A DNA stretch of 64,000 bases from NCBI RefSeq assembly GCF_003971065.1, contig NZ_RYDV01000002.1, positions 434,001-498,000 of the forward strand, in the 5' to 3' direction. Below, piece after piece: positions 19,986-28,315 of the stretch. Under the pieces are notes generated by a model, which saw only the letters and a program-made list of their open reading frames with translations, ran no database searches and was not told where the DNA came from. The stretch comes from Candidimonas sp. SYP-B2681 (GTDB lineage: Bacteria > Pseudomonadota > Gammaproteobacteria > Burkholderiales > Burkholderiaceae_B). The position numbers and the translations under genes were made by a program. Numbering within the stretch: position 1 is the first letter of the stretch; the number at the start of each line of letters is the position of its first letter.

Positions 19986-20371
19986 GCGTGTTCCTTTGCC
20001 GTGAAAACGGCATACACTAGCGCGGGCAGATAAGTGAGCCCGAAGCGCTGGTTGATTGGAGCATCGTGCCGACCGAATCAACCTAAAGTGCAGCGTAGTG
20101 TCTTGGAAGACGCAGCGAAAGGCTCGGGGGTCAGGGAGCGATGGCGTTCGACATGGGTGCTGAGAAGTCAGTCAACTGCTATGACACAGCGTATGCTGTA
20201 TGAAAATGTCGACGCATTGATTAATGCAGTGCCAGAAGTATAGCCCTATTTCCTTATCCGGGGAAACCCCTAGCGTTGTTGCTTTGCAACAGATCGTAAA
20301 TTATTCGATATTTTTTGGTTTTCACGACGTGCTGCAGCAATGGTGATCTTTGCAAAACAGCTGCGAATTGA
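19986..20371 (-). promoter_or_regulatory. Intergenic region with helicase promoter and possible long leader
   Basis: This is 386 bp between the ung stop and the helicase start. The part near ung is AT-rich (around 20285-20325) and is the likeliest promoter area. That would leave a leader of 250-300 nt, as some cold-responsive helicase mRNAs have. I see no convincing ORF, RNA family or hairpin with a U-tract. Confidence 0.3.
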
Positions 20372-21142
20372 CTAAGCCCCCGCTCTTAGCCATTCGACCG
20401 GAGCTTGATGATGTCGGTCAAGCCATTCATTGGCTAGGGAAAAATGCCCGCAGCCAATGAATGGCACGGGCGGGCGTAGCGCCGATAAGGGCGATGGGTG
20501 GTTAGCGCTTAATACCTTCAGCGGACCTCCCTTACTGTCTGCCAGCAAGGCTTGTTTGCTTTGTGCATGGGCTCCCCACAGCATGAATACTTTGGGCTGA
20601 GGGGTTTGAGCCACGCGCCGGATGATGGCGTTCGTGATGAGCTCCCAACCTTTCTTCGCATGGGACCCGGGACTGCTTGCCTCAACCGTCAGGGCGGTAT
20701 TCAACAGCAGCACCCCTTGGCTAGCCCAGTCGCCCAGATAGTGCTCTTTTCGCGGTGGGGCGTCGGGGTACTCGAGCGCGAGCTCCTTGAATATATTGCG
20801 CAGACTCGGGGGGCAAGGGCAGGTGTTCGGTACCGAGAACGCCAGGCCTTGTGCTTGGCCAGGTCCATGGTAGGGATCCTGGCCAAGGATCACGACGCGG
20901 ACAGCGTCCACTTCCACATACTCAAGGGCCCGAAAGATAAATCTGGGATAAATTTCTGCGCCGCATGCAATCCTGTTTGCCAGAAAAGCCGATACGCCGT
21001 GTAGCGCTTCGAGGCTACCCGACGTTTGCAGTGTTTGTTGCCATGCCGGCGACAGGCGCGCTAGTTGCGCCTCTGGCAACTCTATAAGGGTATTGTCGGC
21101 TCGCTCAAACAGCGTGCGTTGGGCGCTCCGATTATCGGGCAT
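20372..21142 (-). CDS. ung: Uracil-DNA glycosylase, family 1
   Basis: The product is 256 aa. It removes uracil from DNA. The water-activating motif GQDPYHGPGQAQGLAFSV and the DNA-intercalating loop HPSPLSALR are present. After the loop, E. coli has RGFFGC, while this protein has RPPVPFIGC, a short local insertion. Gene order is polyphosphate:AMP phosphotransferase, HIT protein, ung; the HIT gene overlaps ung by 11 bp. Confidence 0.93.
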   Translation of the reverse strand: MPDNRSAQRTLFERADNTLIELPEAQLARLSPAWQQTLQTSGSLEALHGVSAFLANRIACGAEIYPRFIFRALEYVEVDAVRVVILGQDPYHGPGQAQGLAFSVPNTCPCPPSLRNIFKELALEYPDAPPRKEHYLGDWASQGVLLLNTALTVEASSPGSHAKKGWELITNAIIRRVAQTPQPKVFMLWGAHAQSKQALLADSKGGPLKVLSANHPSPLSALRPPVPFIGCGHFSLANEWLDRHHQAPVEWLRAGA

Positions 21143-21608
21143 GGGGCGCGCTTATAGGCAGCTGCGCCAGGGCCGCTGTCAATTCTGACCGGTAGCGAGG
21201 CAACAAGAATTCGATTTCAGCTTTCCGGGCCTGCCATGCATGAAGCTCGTCCGCTGACCGAACCGGCGCGGCGGCCCAGATGGGTTCCGGGAAATGGCTG
21301 TCGTTAGACCATCTGGGAATCAGGTGCCAATGCAAATGCGGCACCATATTGCCCAGCTGCGCGATATTTACTTTGGACGGAAGCAATATGTCGCGTTGTA
21401 CCTGTTCAACCTGCCAGACTACCTCCATGAGTTCGTTCCGCTGACGGGCTTGCAGCTGCGTCATTTCGCTGACGTGATCCCGCCATACAACGCGCGTGAA
21501 GCCAGGGTGCGACGAATCATTAACGTCAATGACTCTGAGGTGGGCGTTATGCCACAGCACGGCTCCACCCGGGTGCTCGCATAACGGGCAAGCGGCAATC
21601 AACGTCAT
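21132..21608 (-). CDS. HIT-family hydrolase/transferase
   Basis: The product is 158 aa. The histidine-triad motif appears as HLHWHLIPR, with VNIAQLGNMVPHLHWH as the typical lead-in. An N-terminal CPLC pair may bind metal. HIT proteins cleave or transfer nucleotidyl groups; the substrate here is unknown. It overlaps its neighbours on both sides (four bases upstream, 11 bases with ung), so it is tightly coupled to them. Confidence 0.88.
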   Translation of the reverse strand: MTLIAACPLCEHPGGAVLWHNAHLRVIDVNDSSHPGFTRVVWRDHVSEMTQLQARQRNELMEVVWQVEQVQRDILLPSKVNIAQLGNMVPHLHWHLIPRWSNDSHFPEPIWAAAPVRSADELHAWQARKAEIEFLLPRYRSELTAALAQLPISAPHAR

Positions 21609-23128
21609 AGGGATTTATCCAAGGCACTGACAATGGTTTCAAGTACGGCGACGCGGGCATGCTGTTTGTCGTTGGCCGACAATACATGCCACGGGCAATG
21701 AGGAGTATCGGTGCGGGCGAACATGTCGTTGGCCGCATGGGTATAGTCATCCCATTTCTTCCGGTTGCGCCAGTCGTCGGGGGTGATCTTGAACGATTTG
21801 AAGGTAGAGGACTGCCGTTCATGGAACCGCTTCAGTTGTTCGTCTTTGGTGATCGCCAGCCAGAACTTAAGTACCAGGGCACCGCCGTCGCGGAGCTGGC
21901 TCTCGAAGTGGTTAATTTCAGCGTAGGCCCGTTGCCATTGCGCAGGCTGGATCAGTTTTTCCACACGCTCGACCAAAACGCGCCCATACCATGAGCGGTC
22001 GAAAATAGTGACTTTCCCGGGACCGGGCAGGTCGCGCCAGAAACGCCACAAATAAGGGTGCGCCAATTCTTCCGGACTCGGCGCAGAGATGGGAATGGCA
22101 TGGAACTGCCGGGCGTCCAGTGCATGGGTAATGCGCCGAATGGTGCCGCCTTTTCCCGCCGCGTCCTGACCCTCGAATACCAGTATTAAAGGTAGTTTTT
22201 CAAATTTCTTGCTTTGGGTGAGTTTGGCAAGGCGGCTTTGCCACATGGCGAGCTGCTGGTCGTAATCATGGTCGTTCAGCGCCACATGGTAATCAAGTTC
22301 CTGCAGCCGCGGTGCCGGGGGCTCTGCTAAGTGAAGGCGGCCCGAAATTGCCAACGCGTTGACACTTACTGCTTCGGCCGCCTCGGTGGTCTCTGTTCCG
22401 CGTTCTTTGGCGATATGTTCGCGCACAGGGCGCCGCAAGGCCGCCAGAACCGCCTGGCCGGTCGATATCGAACGCATTTCTTCGTCGGCGCTGGGTATGA
22501 CTTGCCACGGAGCGTGTTCGCTATGAGTAAGCGAGATTCCCAAAGCCCCGGCGTCGCGCAGGCGTGCGAACTTTTTTCTTACCTTGATATCTTCAGGGCG
22601 GACTCGCCATGCCGTTTCCGGGTTGGAAAGTAGCTTGTCTGTCCGCTGTACCTGCGCCTCTTGCGATAAGTGATACCACAGCTTGATGATTTGTACGCCA
22701 TCGTGCGAAAGCATGGTTTCGAACTGACGTGCCACCTGCGCATGTTCTTGAATGGCGGCCGGGTCAGGTTTCTTTTTTCCCGCTTCCTTGAATAAGGGCT
22801 CGTACCACGACCCGAAGACGATGCCGATCTTGCCTTCGGCGGGCAGTTTCTGCCAGTAGCGCCAAAAAAAAGGAAATTTCCTTTCCTCGAGCGTGGGCTC
22901 GCCAAAGGCGCTCGTGCGGATATGGCGCGCATCCATCCATTCGTTCAGCAAGCTGATCGAGGCGCCCTTACCCGCACCGTCTATTCCCGCAATGACGATC
23001 AGCAAGGACTGATCCGCCTTCTTCAGTCTTGCGTACTGCGCTTTGAGAAGTGCCGTGCGCAGCTTGGCTTCGAGGGGCTTTGCTTGTTCTGCTGTAAGCC
23101 TGGGATCGGATTCGGCTGCATCAAACAT
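21605..23128 (-). CDS. pap: Polyphosphate:AMP phosphotransferase (two-domain PPK2)
   Basis: The product is 507 aa. It contains two tandem PPK2 domains, each with a P-loop: GIDGAGKG in the first (about residue 50) and EGQDAAGKG in the second (about residue 300). The second also has the FDRSWYGRVLVERVE motif. Two-domain class II PPK2 enzymes make ADP from AMP using polyphosphate. ATG 23128 (MFDAAESDPRLT) gives the usual start; the frame extends 17 codons further. In the first domain the equivalent of the DRSWY motif reads FGSWYEP, a change expected to weaken that domain. Confidence 0.85.
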   Translation of the reverse strand: MFDAAESDPRLTAEQAKPLEAKLRTALLKAQYARLKKADQSLLIVIAGIDGAGKGASISLLNEWMDARHIRTSAFGEPTLEERKFPFFWRYWQKLPAEGKIGIVFGSWYEPLFKEAGKKKPDPAAIQEHAQVARQFETMLSHDGVQIIKLWYHLSQEAQVQRTDKLLSNPETAWRVRPEDIKVRKKFARLRDAGALGISLTHSEHAPWQVIPSADEEMRSISTGQAVLAALRRPVREHIAKERGTETTEAAEAVSVNALAISGRLHLAEPPAPRLQELDYHVALNDHDYDQQLAMWQSRLAKLTQSKKFEKLPLILVFEGQDAAGKGGTIRRITHALDARQFHAIPISAPSPEELAHPYLWRFWRDLPGPGKVTIFDRSWYGRVLVERVEKLIQPAQWQRAYAEINHFESQLRDGGALVLKFWLAITKDEQLKRFHERQSSTFKSFKITPDDWRNRKKWDDYTHAANDMFARTDTPHCPWHVLSANDKQHARVAVLETIVSALDKSL

Positions 23129-23201
23129 AGGCGTGGTCGCAAATGATAGTGACGGGATGCCGTGATGTCCGCTTGCCATAAACGGACGTCACGGCGCGCC
23201 A

Positions 23202-23996
23202 TCAGGCGCTAAAGAAAAGTTCCTGAAGTGCGACGCCCGGTTCAGGCGCGCGCATGAAAGCTTCACCCACCAGGAATGCATCAACCTGGTGATCGCGCAT
23301 GAGCTTGACGTCGTCAGGAGTCAAGATGCCGCTTTCAGTGATGATGCGTTTGCCTTCGGGAATGGCGGGCAGCAAATCGAGCGTGGTCTGTAATGACGTT
23401 TCAAAGCTACGTAAGTTGCGATTATTGATGCCCAAAAGCGGTGTGTTCAGTTCGAGCGCAATATCAAGCTCTGCGCGATCGTGAACCTCGACCAGTACGT
23501 CCATCCCTAGTTCGGTGGCTACACCCTCGAATTCGCGTAGCTGCTGCGGCGTAAGGGCCGCCACAATCAGCAGGATGCAGTCTGCACCCAGCGCGCGGGC
23601 ATGAACGATTTGGTAAGGATCGATCATGAAGTCCTTGCGCAGAACGGGTAGCGTGCAAGCGGCCCGGGCTTGGCGAAGATAATCGTATGAGCCCTGGAAA
23701 AACGTGACATCGGTGAGTACTGACAGGCAGGCTGCGCCGTGAGCGGCATACGAGGCAGCGATTTCGACCGGATTGAAGTTTTCCCGGATAATGCCCCGGG
23801 ACGGCGACGCTTTCTTGATTTCTGCAATAACCCCGGGTTTGCCCTGGGCTATTTTTTCTTCAATGGCGCGCGCGAAACCGCGGAGATCCTTGCGGCTTTT
23901 CGCTTCGCGCAGCACATCGGATTCGCTCCGCATTTGTCGTGCTGTGGCGATCTCGACTTTTTTGGTTGCCAGTATTTTTGCAAGGATGTCGTTCAT
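23202..23996 (-). CDS. trpC: Indole-3-glycerol phosphate synthase
   Basis: The product is 264 aa and not fused to TrpF. Motifs include [10 protein letters not shown], the catalytic VLRKDF and a GINNRNL loop, ending with ESGI and VGEAFM. It performs the fourth step from chorismate to tryptophan. Its start overlaps the trpD stop by four bases. It is the last trp gene in the window; trpFBA are not here. Confidence 0.95.
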   Translation of the reverse strand: MNDILAKILATKKVEIATARQMRSESDVLREAKSRKDLRGFARAIEEKIAQGKPGVIAEIKKASPSRGIIRENFNPVEIAASYAAHGAACLSVLTDVTFFQGSYDYLRQARAACTLPVLRKDFMIDPYQIVHARALGADCILLIVAALTPQQLREFEGVATELGMDVLVEVHDRAELDIALELNTPLLGINNRNLRSFETSLQTTLDLLPAIPEGKRIITESGILTPDDVKLMRDHQVDAFLVGEAFMRAPEPGVALQELFFSA

Positions 23997-25024
23997 GCGG
24001 TTAGCGTCCGGGTATAGGTGGTGAATTCGTCAAGCTTGGCACGTGCCGCGCCGCTGGCCAAGGACTCAAACGCCAGTTTCAGGCCTTCTTCGATACTGTT
24101 GGCCTTGTTACCGGCATAAATGGCCAAACCTGCGTTGAACCCAACAATATCGCGAGCGGGACCCTCTACATTATCAAGGGCTTCCAATACCAGTTTGGCT
24201 GATTCTTCCCGATTGTTGACCTTGATTGACCGATTAGACACCATTGCCATGCCAAAGTCTTCCGGGTGTATTTCGTATTCACGGACCTCTCCGTCTTTTA
24301 GCTCGCCCACCAACGTCGACGCCCCAAGCGATGCCTCGTCCATACCGTCTTTACCATGCACGATCAGTACGTGTTTGGAGCCAAGGCGTTGCAGTACGCG
24401 AACCTGGATTCCAACCAGATCGGAGTGAAACACGCCCATCAGCTGGTTGGCGGCATTGGCGGGGTTGGTCAGCGGGCCGAGAATATTGAAAATAGTACGG
24501 ACGCCCAATTCCTTGCGAACGGCAGCTACGTTTTTCATGGCGCCGTGGTGTGACGGTGCAAACATGAATCCTATGCCGGTACGTGAAATGCTTTCGGCGA
24601 CTTGCTCGGGGCGTAGCGTGATATTGACCCCGAGCGCTTCCAGAACGTCGGCGCTGCCCGACGATGACGAGGCGCTGCGACCGCCATGTTTGGCAATTTT
24701 TACACCGGCGGATGCTGCTACAAACATTGCCGCGGTCGAGATATTGAAGGTGTTGGAGCCATCGCCGCCCGTGCCGCACATGTCGAGCAAATCGTCCGGA
24801 TCGGTCGTGTGAACGGGCAGTGCGAATTCGCGCATCACTTGGGCCGCTGCGGTGATTTCACCTACGGTTTCTTTTTTTACTCGCAGGCCCATGATCAGAG
24901 CGCTGGCCAATTGCGGTGATACTTCGCCGCGCATCAGCATGCGCATCAGGTGAAGCATCTCGTCATGGAAGATTTCACGGTGCTCGATGCAACGTGACAG
25001 CGCTTCAGTAGGTGTAATGGTCAT
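23993..25024 (-). CDS. trpD: Anthranilate phosphoribosyltransferase
   Basis: The product is 343 aa and unfused. The PRPP-binding [17 protein letters not shown] and [21 protein letters not shown] motifs are complete. It transfers phosphoribosyl to anthranilate. It follows trpG by 15 bp and overlaps trpC by four. Confidence 0.96.
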   Translation of the reverse strand: MTITPTEALSRCIEHREIFHDEMLHLMRMLMRGEVSPQLASALIMGLRVKKETVGEITAAAQVMREFALPVHTTDPDDLLDMCGTGGDGSNTFNISTAAMFVAASAGVKIAKHGGRSASSSSGSADVLEALGVNITLRPEQVAESISRTGIGFMFAPSHHGAMKNVAAVRKELGVRTIFNILGPLTNPANAANQLMGVFHSDLVGIQVRVLQRLGSKHVLIVHGKDGMDEASLGASTLVGELKDGEVREYEIHPEDFGMAMVSNRSIKVNNREESAKLVLEALDNVEGPARDIVGFNAGLAIYAGNKANSIEEGLKLAFESLASGAARAKLDEFTTYTRTLTA

Positions 25025-25039
25025 TACTATCCCTTTACG

Positions 25040-25603
25040 TTAAATATTCAGGAAATTCTTCAATAATGCATGGCCGTGCTCGCTCAGTACGGATTCCGGA
25101 TGGAACTGAACGCCATACACTGGCAAGGTTTTGTGACGCAAGCCCATGATTTCGCCGTCCGAGGTTTCAGCGGTGACTTCCAGGCAATCGGGCAACGTAT
25201 CTCTTTTTACCGCCAGGGAGTGGTAGCGCGTTACGGTAAACGGAGAGGGCAGGCCGGTGAAAACGTCTGTGCCGGTGTGCGTAATATCCGACACCTTGCC
25301 ATGCATGATCTGGCGGGCGCGAACAATATCGCCTCCGTAGGCCGCGCCTATGGCCTGATGGCCCAGGCATACGCCTAGCAGCGGGACCTTACCTGCAAAG
25401 TGCTGGATCAACTCGACTGAAATGCCGGCTTCGGCTGGCGAGCAGGGTCCTGGCGACACACATATGCGTTCTGGCTTCATCGCAACGATATCAGCCACGC
25501 TGATCTGGTCGTTGCGGCGGACCTCCACGTGTTCGCCGAGTTCGCCAAAATACTGGACCAGGTTATAAGTAAACGAGTCGTAATTATCAAGCATCAATAG
25601 CAT
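25040..25603 (-). CDS. trpG: Anthranilate synthase glutaminase component
   Basis: The product is 187 aa. It supplies ammonia to TrpE. The class I amidotransferase triad is visible: Cys in [10 protein letters not shown] and the His/Glu pair in [17 protein letters not shown] 25603 is preceded by AAGGAG at ideal spacing; the frame is open to 25900 only because it runs antisense-free through the trpE end. In many bacteria this subunit also serves aminodeoxychorismate synthase (PabA). That double use cannot be decided here. Confidence 0.95.
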   Translation of the reverse strand: MLLMLDNYDSFTYNLVQYFGELGEHVEVRRNDQISVADIVAMKPERICVSPGPCSPAEAGISVELIQHFAGKVPLLGVCLGHQAIGAAYGGDIVRARQIMHGKVSDITHTGTDVFTGLPSPFTVTRYHSLAVKRDTLPDCLEVTAETSDGEIMGLRHKTLPVYGVQFHPESVLSEHGHALLKNFLNI

Positions 25604-25631
25604 GATTTTCTCCTTGTGTTGATGCTTAGCG

Positions 25632-27152
25632 TTAAATGGGTTCGTCCAGGCCAAACTGGACCTGCTCGGCGGCCCGCAGTACGGCGCGCGCTTTGGCTTC
25701 GGTTTCCTGCCATTCTTTTTCGGGGTCGGAATCGGCCACAATGCCAGCGGCAGCCTGAACATAAAGCATGCCGTCCTTGATGATGCCTGTGCGTATTGCA
25801 ATGGCGACGTCCATTTCACCACCGTAGCTGAGGTAGCCAGCTGCACCTCCATAGATGCCGCGACGTACAGGTTCGAGTTCGTCAATGATTTCCATCGCAC
25901 GCACCTTGGGCGCGCCGGTCAGGGTCCCGGCGGGGAAGGCGGCGCGCAATACATCCATATTGCTCATCCCGTCGTGCAGTTCGCCGCACACGTTCGAAAC
26001 CAGATGCATGACGTGGGAATATTTTTCGATGGTCATGGTGTCGGTTACCTTCACCGACCCCGTCTTGGCGACGCGGCCGACATCGTTACGCGCCAAGTCG
26101 ATAAGCATGACATGTTCGGCACGCTCTTTAGGGTCGGCGGTAAGCTCTTCGGCTAACTGAGCATCTTCTTCGGGCGTGGCCCCGCGTTTACGCGTTCCGG
26201 CCAGCGGGCGAATCGTCACCATGGTTTTCTGCTTTCCGGCTTCATTGACGATTTCCTGGCGAACCAGAATTTCGGGTGAAGAACCTACTACCTGGAAGTT
26301 ATCGAAATTCCAGAAGTACATATAGGGAGAGGGATTCAAGGAGCGCAGAGAGCGGTAGAGCGAAAGCGGGGAATCGCGATAAGGCTTGGTGATGACCTGC
26401 CCGATTTGTACTTGCATCAAGTCGCCCGCGGCTATGTATTCTTTTGCCTTTAGCACCGCTTCGATATAGTCTTTCTTGGCAAAATCACGTCGGGCAGTGG
26501 TTTGCATGCTGGCATAGGCGTAGGGAATGACCACGGGAGCGCGCAGCTTCTCGCGCAATTCTTTCAGGCGACGTTTAGCCAACGCATAGCTTTCGGCTTG
26601 TTCCGGATCCGCGTATACCATCAGATAGGTGCGGCCCGCGAGGTTATCCACAATGACTAGTTCGTCGATTTGCAGCAGCATGATGTCTGGCGTGCCTTCG
26701 TCTTGTCCCGCTGGAAAAGGCTTTACCGCGGGGCCAAGACGAGGTTCGATATTGCGCACGGCGTCGTAACCAAAGTATCCGGCCAGGCCGCCTGCAAAGC
26801 GCGGCATTCCCGGCGGTATGGCCACCTTGAAGCGCTGTTGGAAGGACTCAATGAACGCTAAAGGATCACCTTCGTGCGTTTCAATCACTTTGCCGAGTCG
26901 CAGAACTTCTGTCGTCGCGCCGCTGGAACGTATGACGGTTTTGGCAGGCAGGCCGATGAAGGAATATCGCCCGAAACGTTCCCCGCCCACTACCGATTCA
27001 AGCAGGCAACTGTAGCGGCCGCCTTCTGGGCCGTTGTGTGCGAGCTTCAGATAGATCGCCAGAGGGGTGTCCAGGTCTGCATAGGTTTCCGCTATCAGGG
27101 GGATGCGGTTATAGCCTTGTGCTGCCAGAGCATTGAATTCGATTTCCGTCAT
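25632..27152 (-). CDS. trpE: Anthranilate synthase component I
   Basis: The product is 506 aa. It converts chorismate to anthranilate. The chorismate-binding domain motifs are present ([60 protein letters not shown]). The N-terminal region should carry the tryptophan feedback site; it contains the LLES stretch (SCLLESV) of that site. It begins 140 nt after the leader-peptide stop and 48 nt after the attenuator terminator stem. Confidence 0.96.
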   Translation of the reverse strand: MTEIEFNALAAQGYNRIPLIAETYADLDTPLAIYLKLAHNGPEGGRYSCLLESVVGGERFGRYSFIGLPAKTVIRSSGATTEVLRLGKVIETHEGDPLAFIESFQQRFKVAIPPGMPRFAGGLAGYFGYDAVRNIEPRLGPAVKPFPAGQDEGTPDIMLLQIDELVIVDNLAGRTYLMVYADPEQAESYALAKRRLKELREKLRAPVVIPYAYASMQTTARRDFAKKDYIEAVLKAKEYIAAGDLMQVQIGQVITKPYRDSPLSLYRSLRSLNPSPYMYFWNFDNFQVVGSSPEILVRQEIVNEAGKQKTMVTIRPLAGTRKRGATPEEDAQLAEELTADPKERAEHVMLIDLARNDVGRVAKTGSVKVTDTMTIEKYSHVMHLVSNVCGELHDGMSNMDVLRAAFPAGTLTGAPKVRAMEIIDELEPVRRGIYGGAAGYLSYGGEMDVAIAIRTGIIKDGMLYVQAAAGIVADSDPEKEWQETEAKARAVLRAAEQVQFGLDEPI

Positions 27153-27199
27153 AGTGGTCTCTGTGAGGGGTTACATAGAGGCCGGGACAAAAATCAAGA

Positions 27200-27363
27200 A
27201 AGCCCGGCCATTATTCGGTTCCGGGCTTCGCTTTTTAGTAATGCTGACGGCACGTGACCATAAGGTCTTTGATGCCGGGAGTGGATTACCGCTACCCAGA
27301 ACACAAACGCCACCAGCGCCAGTTGGCGCAGGGCGTAGCGTAATAATAGGTGGTAGCGATCAT
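27200..27363 (-). promoter_or_regulatory. Tryptophan attenuator (leader peptide, antiterminator, terminator)
   Basis: Three mutually exclusive pairings can be drawn. Arm 1:2 is 27352-27358 with 27290-27296 (CGCTACC/GGTAGCG). Antiterminator 2:3 is 27295-27302 (GTTCTGGG) with 27218-27225 (CCCGGAAC), eight pairs with one G-U. Terminator 3:4 is 27221-27228 with 27200-27207 (AAGCCCGG/CCGGGCTT), followed by TCTTGATTTTT. Arm 2 overlaps the leader stop codon. Ribosome stalling at the Trp codons would cover arm 1 and free arm 2 to pair with arm 3, so trpEGDC is read when tryptophan is scarce. Confidence 0.9.
27292..27363 (-). CDS. trpL: trp operon leader peptide
   Basis: A 23-codon reading frame runs from ATG (27363) to TAG. 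Trp codons stand at positions 15, 17 and 18 (N-W-R-W-W-R), all TGG, close to the stop. A run of three Tyr codons lies at positions 6-8. It starts 15 nt after the gph stop codon. The Shine-Dalgarno is weak, so translation may depend on gph readthrough or re-initiation. Its identity as TrpL rests on the Trp run and on its fit to the attenuator arms. Confidence 0.88.
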   Translation of the reverse strand: MIATTYYYATPCANWRWWRLCSG

Positions 27364-27378
27364 GGTTCTGTTATTTGA

Positions 27379-28050
27379 TTAGATTCGTAGCGCCCACTGG
27401 GCTGCTTCATTGATAGACATCACTATATCATCTACTTCCAGAGTCCGCACGTCCATTCCTTCGTTATAGCCATAGGGAACTGCCAGAACGGCGATGTTGG
27501 CAGCTCGTGCGGCAAGCGCATCATTGACCGAATCGCCGATGGCCAACGCGTTTTCTGGGTTAACTTGCAGCAATTGACAGGCGTGCAGCATTGGCATGGG
27601 ATGAGGTTTTTTTTCGATGCACGTGTCGCCGCAAACGACATGGTCGAAATAGCGGTCAATACCGGTACGCTTCAGTAGGGGAAGCGTGAACTCAGTCGGT
27701 TTGTTTGTCACAATCGCCATTTTAAGGCCGGCCTTTTGGAACGCTTGCAGGCCATCGAGGGCTCCGGGGTACAGCTGCGCCAGGTCGCCGTTAAGCACGT
27801 GATAATGACGGTTAAAGATTTCCAGGCCAGCGGCAAGCTCATTGGCGTCAGGAATATTGCCATTCGGATTATTGGAAAGACTGCGGTGCACCAGGTTTTC
27901 GGTGCCCTTGCCAACATAAGTGGCAATCACTTCAGTCGCCAAGGGCGGCATGCCCAATTCGTCCCGCATGGCATTGGCCGCATTGGCCAAGTCAGGTATG
28001 GTATCGAGCAGGGTGCCATCCAGGTCCAGAAGTACAGCGTCAAAAGCCAT
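27379..28050 (-). CDS. gph: Phosphoglycolate phosphatase
   Basis: The product is 223 aa, a HAD-family hydrolase with the nucleophile motif DLDGTLLDT at the N-terminus, VTNKP (motif II) and IGDSVNDALAA (motif IV). It dephosphorylates 2-phosphoglycolate. ATG 28050 fits the family; the frame extends 21 codons further. It ends 15 nt before trpL, so the trp genes may be read from a promoter upstream of gph, with the attenuator separating the two levels of expression. Confidence 0.9.
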   Translation of the reverse strand: MAFDAVLLDLDGTLLDTIPDLANAANAMRDELGMPPLATEVIATYVGKGTENLVHRSLSNNPNGNIPDANELAAGLEIFNRHYHVLNGDLAQLYPGALDGLQAFQKAGLKMAIVTNKPTEFTLPLLKRTGIDRYFDHVVCGDTCIEKKPHPMPMLHACQLLQVNPENALAIGDSVNDALAARAANIAVLAVPYGYNEGMDVRTLEVDDIVMSINEAAQWALRI

Positions 28051-28131
28051 TATTGGTCTCGAAAAACGAAGGTGAAGGTGCGAATCGATTGTATGCCGGA
28101 CTTCAAGGTCCATGCGTCGTCGACACCTTTT

Positions 28132-28162
28132 TGTAACATCGCCCTGTTAATCTGTAACATCG
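28132..28162. promoter_or_regulatory. Two direct 10-bp repeats in the gph/EAL divergent promoter
   Basis: TGTAACATCG occurs at 28132-28141 and 28153-28162, a spacing of 21 bp, or two helical turns. The repeats lie about 80-110 bp upstream of gph and 155 bp from the EAL-GGDEF gene. This suggests a dimeric regulator bound on one face of the DNA. The regulator is unknown. Confidence 0.45.
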
Positions 28163-28315
28163 TCCCGGGCCGAAGTCTTTCATTTCTGGATTCGTGGTGA
28201 GCTTTGCCTGTGTTCCTGCTGTCAAGCTTCATCGCTGCTGATGCATCGTTTTGGCGAAGGCGCTGTCAGATGAAGGTAAAGCGATTAAGGCAAGGGGGTC
28301 CTCCGGTTCACCAAA

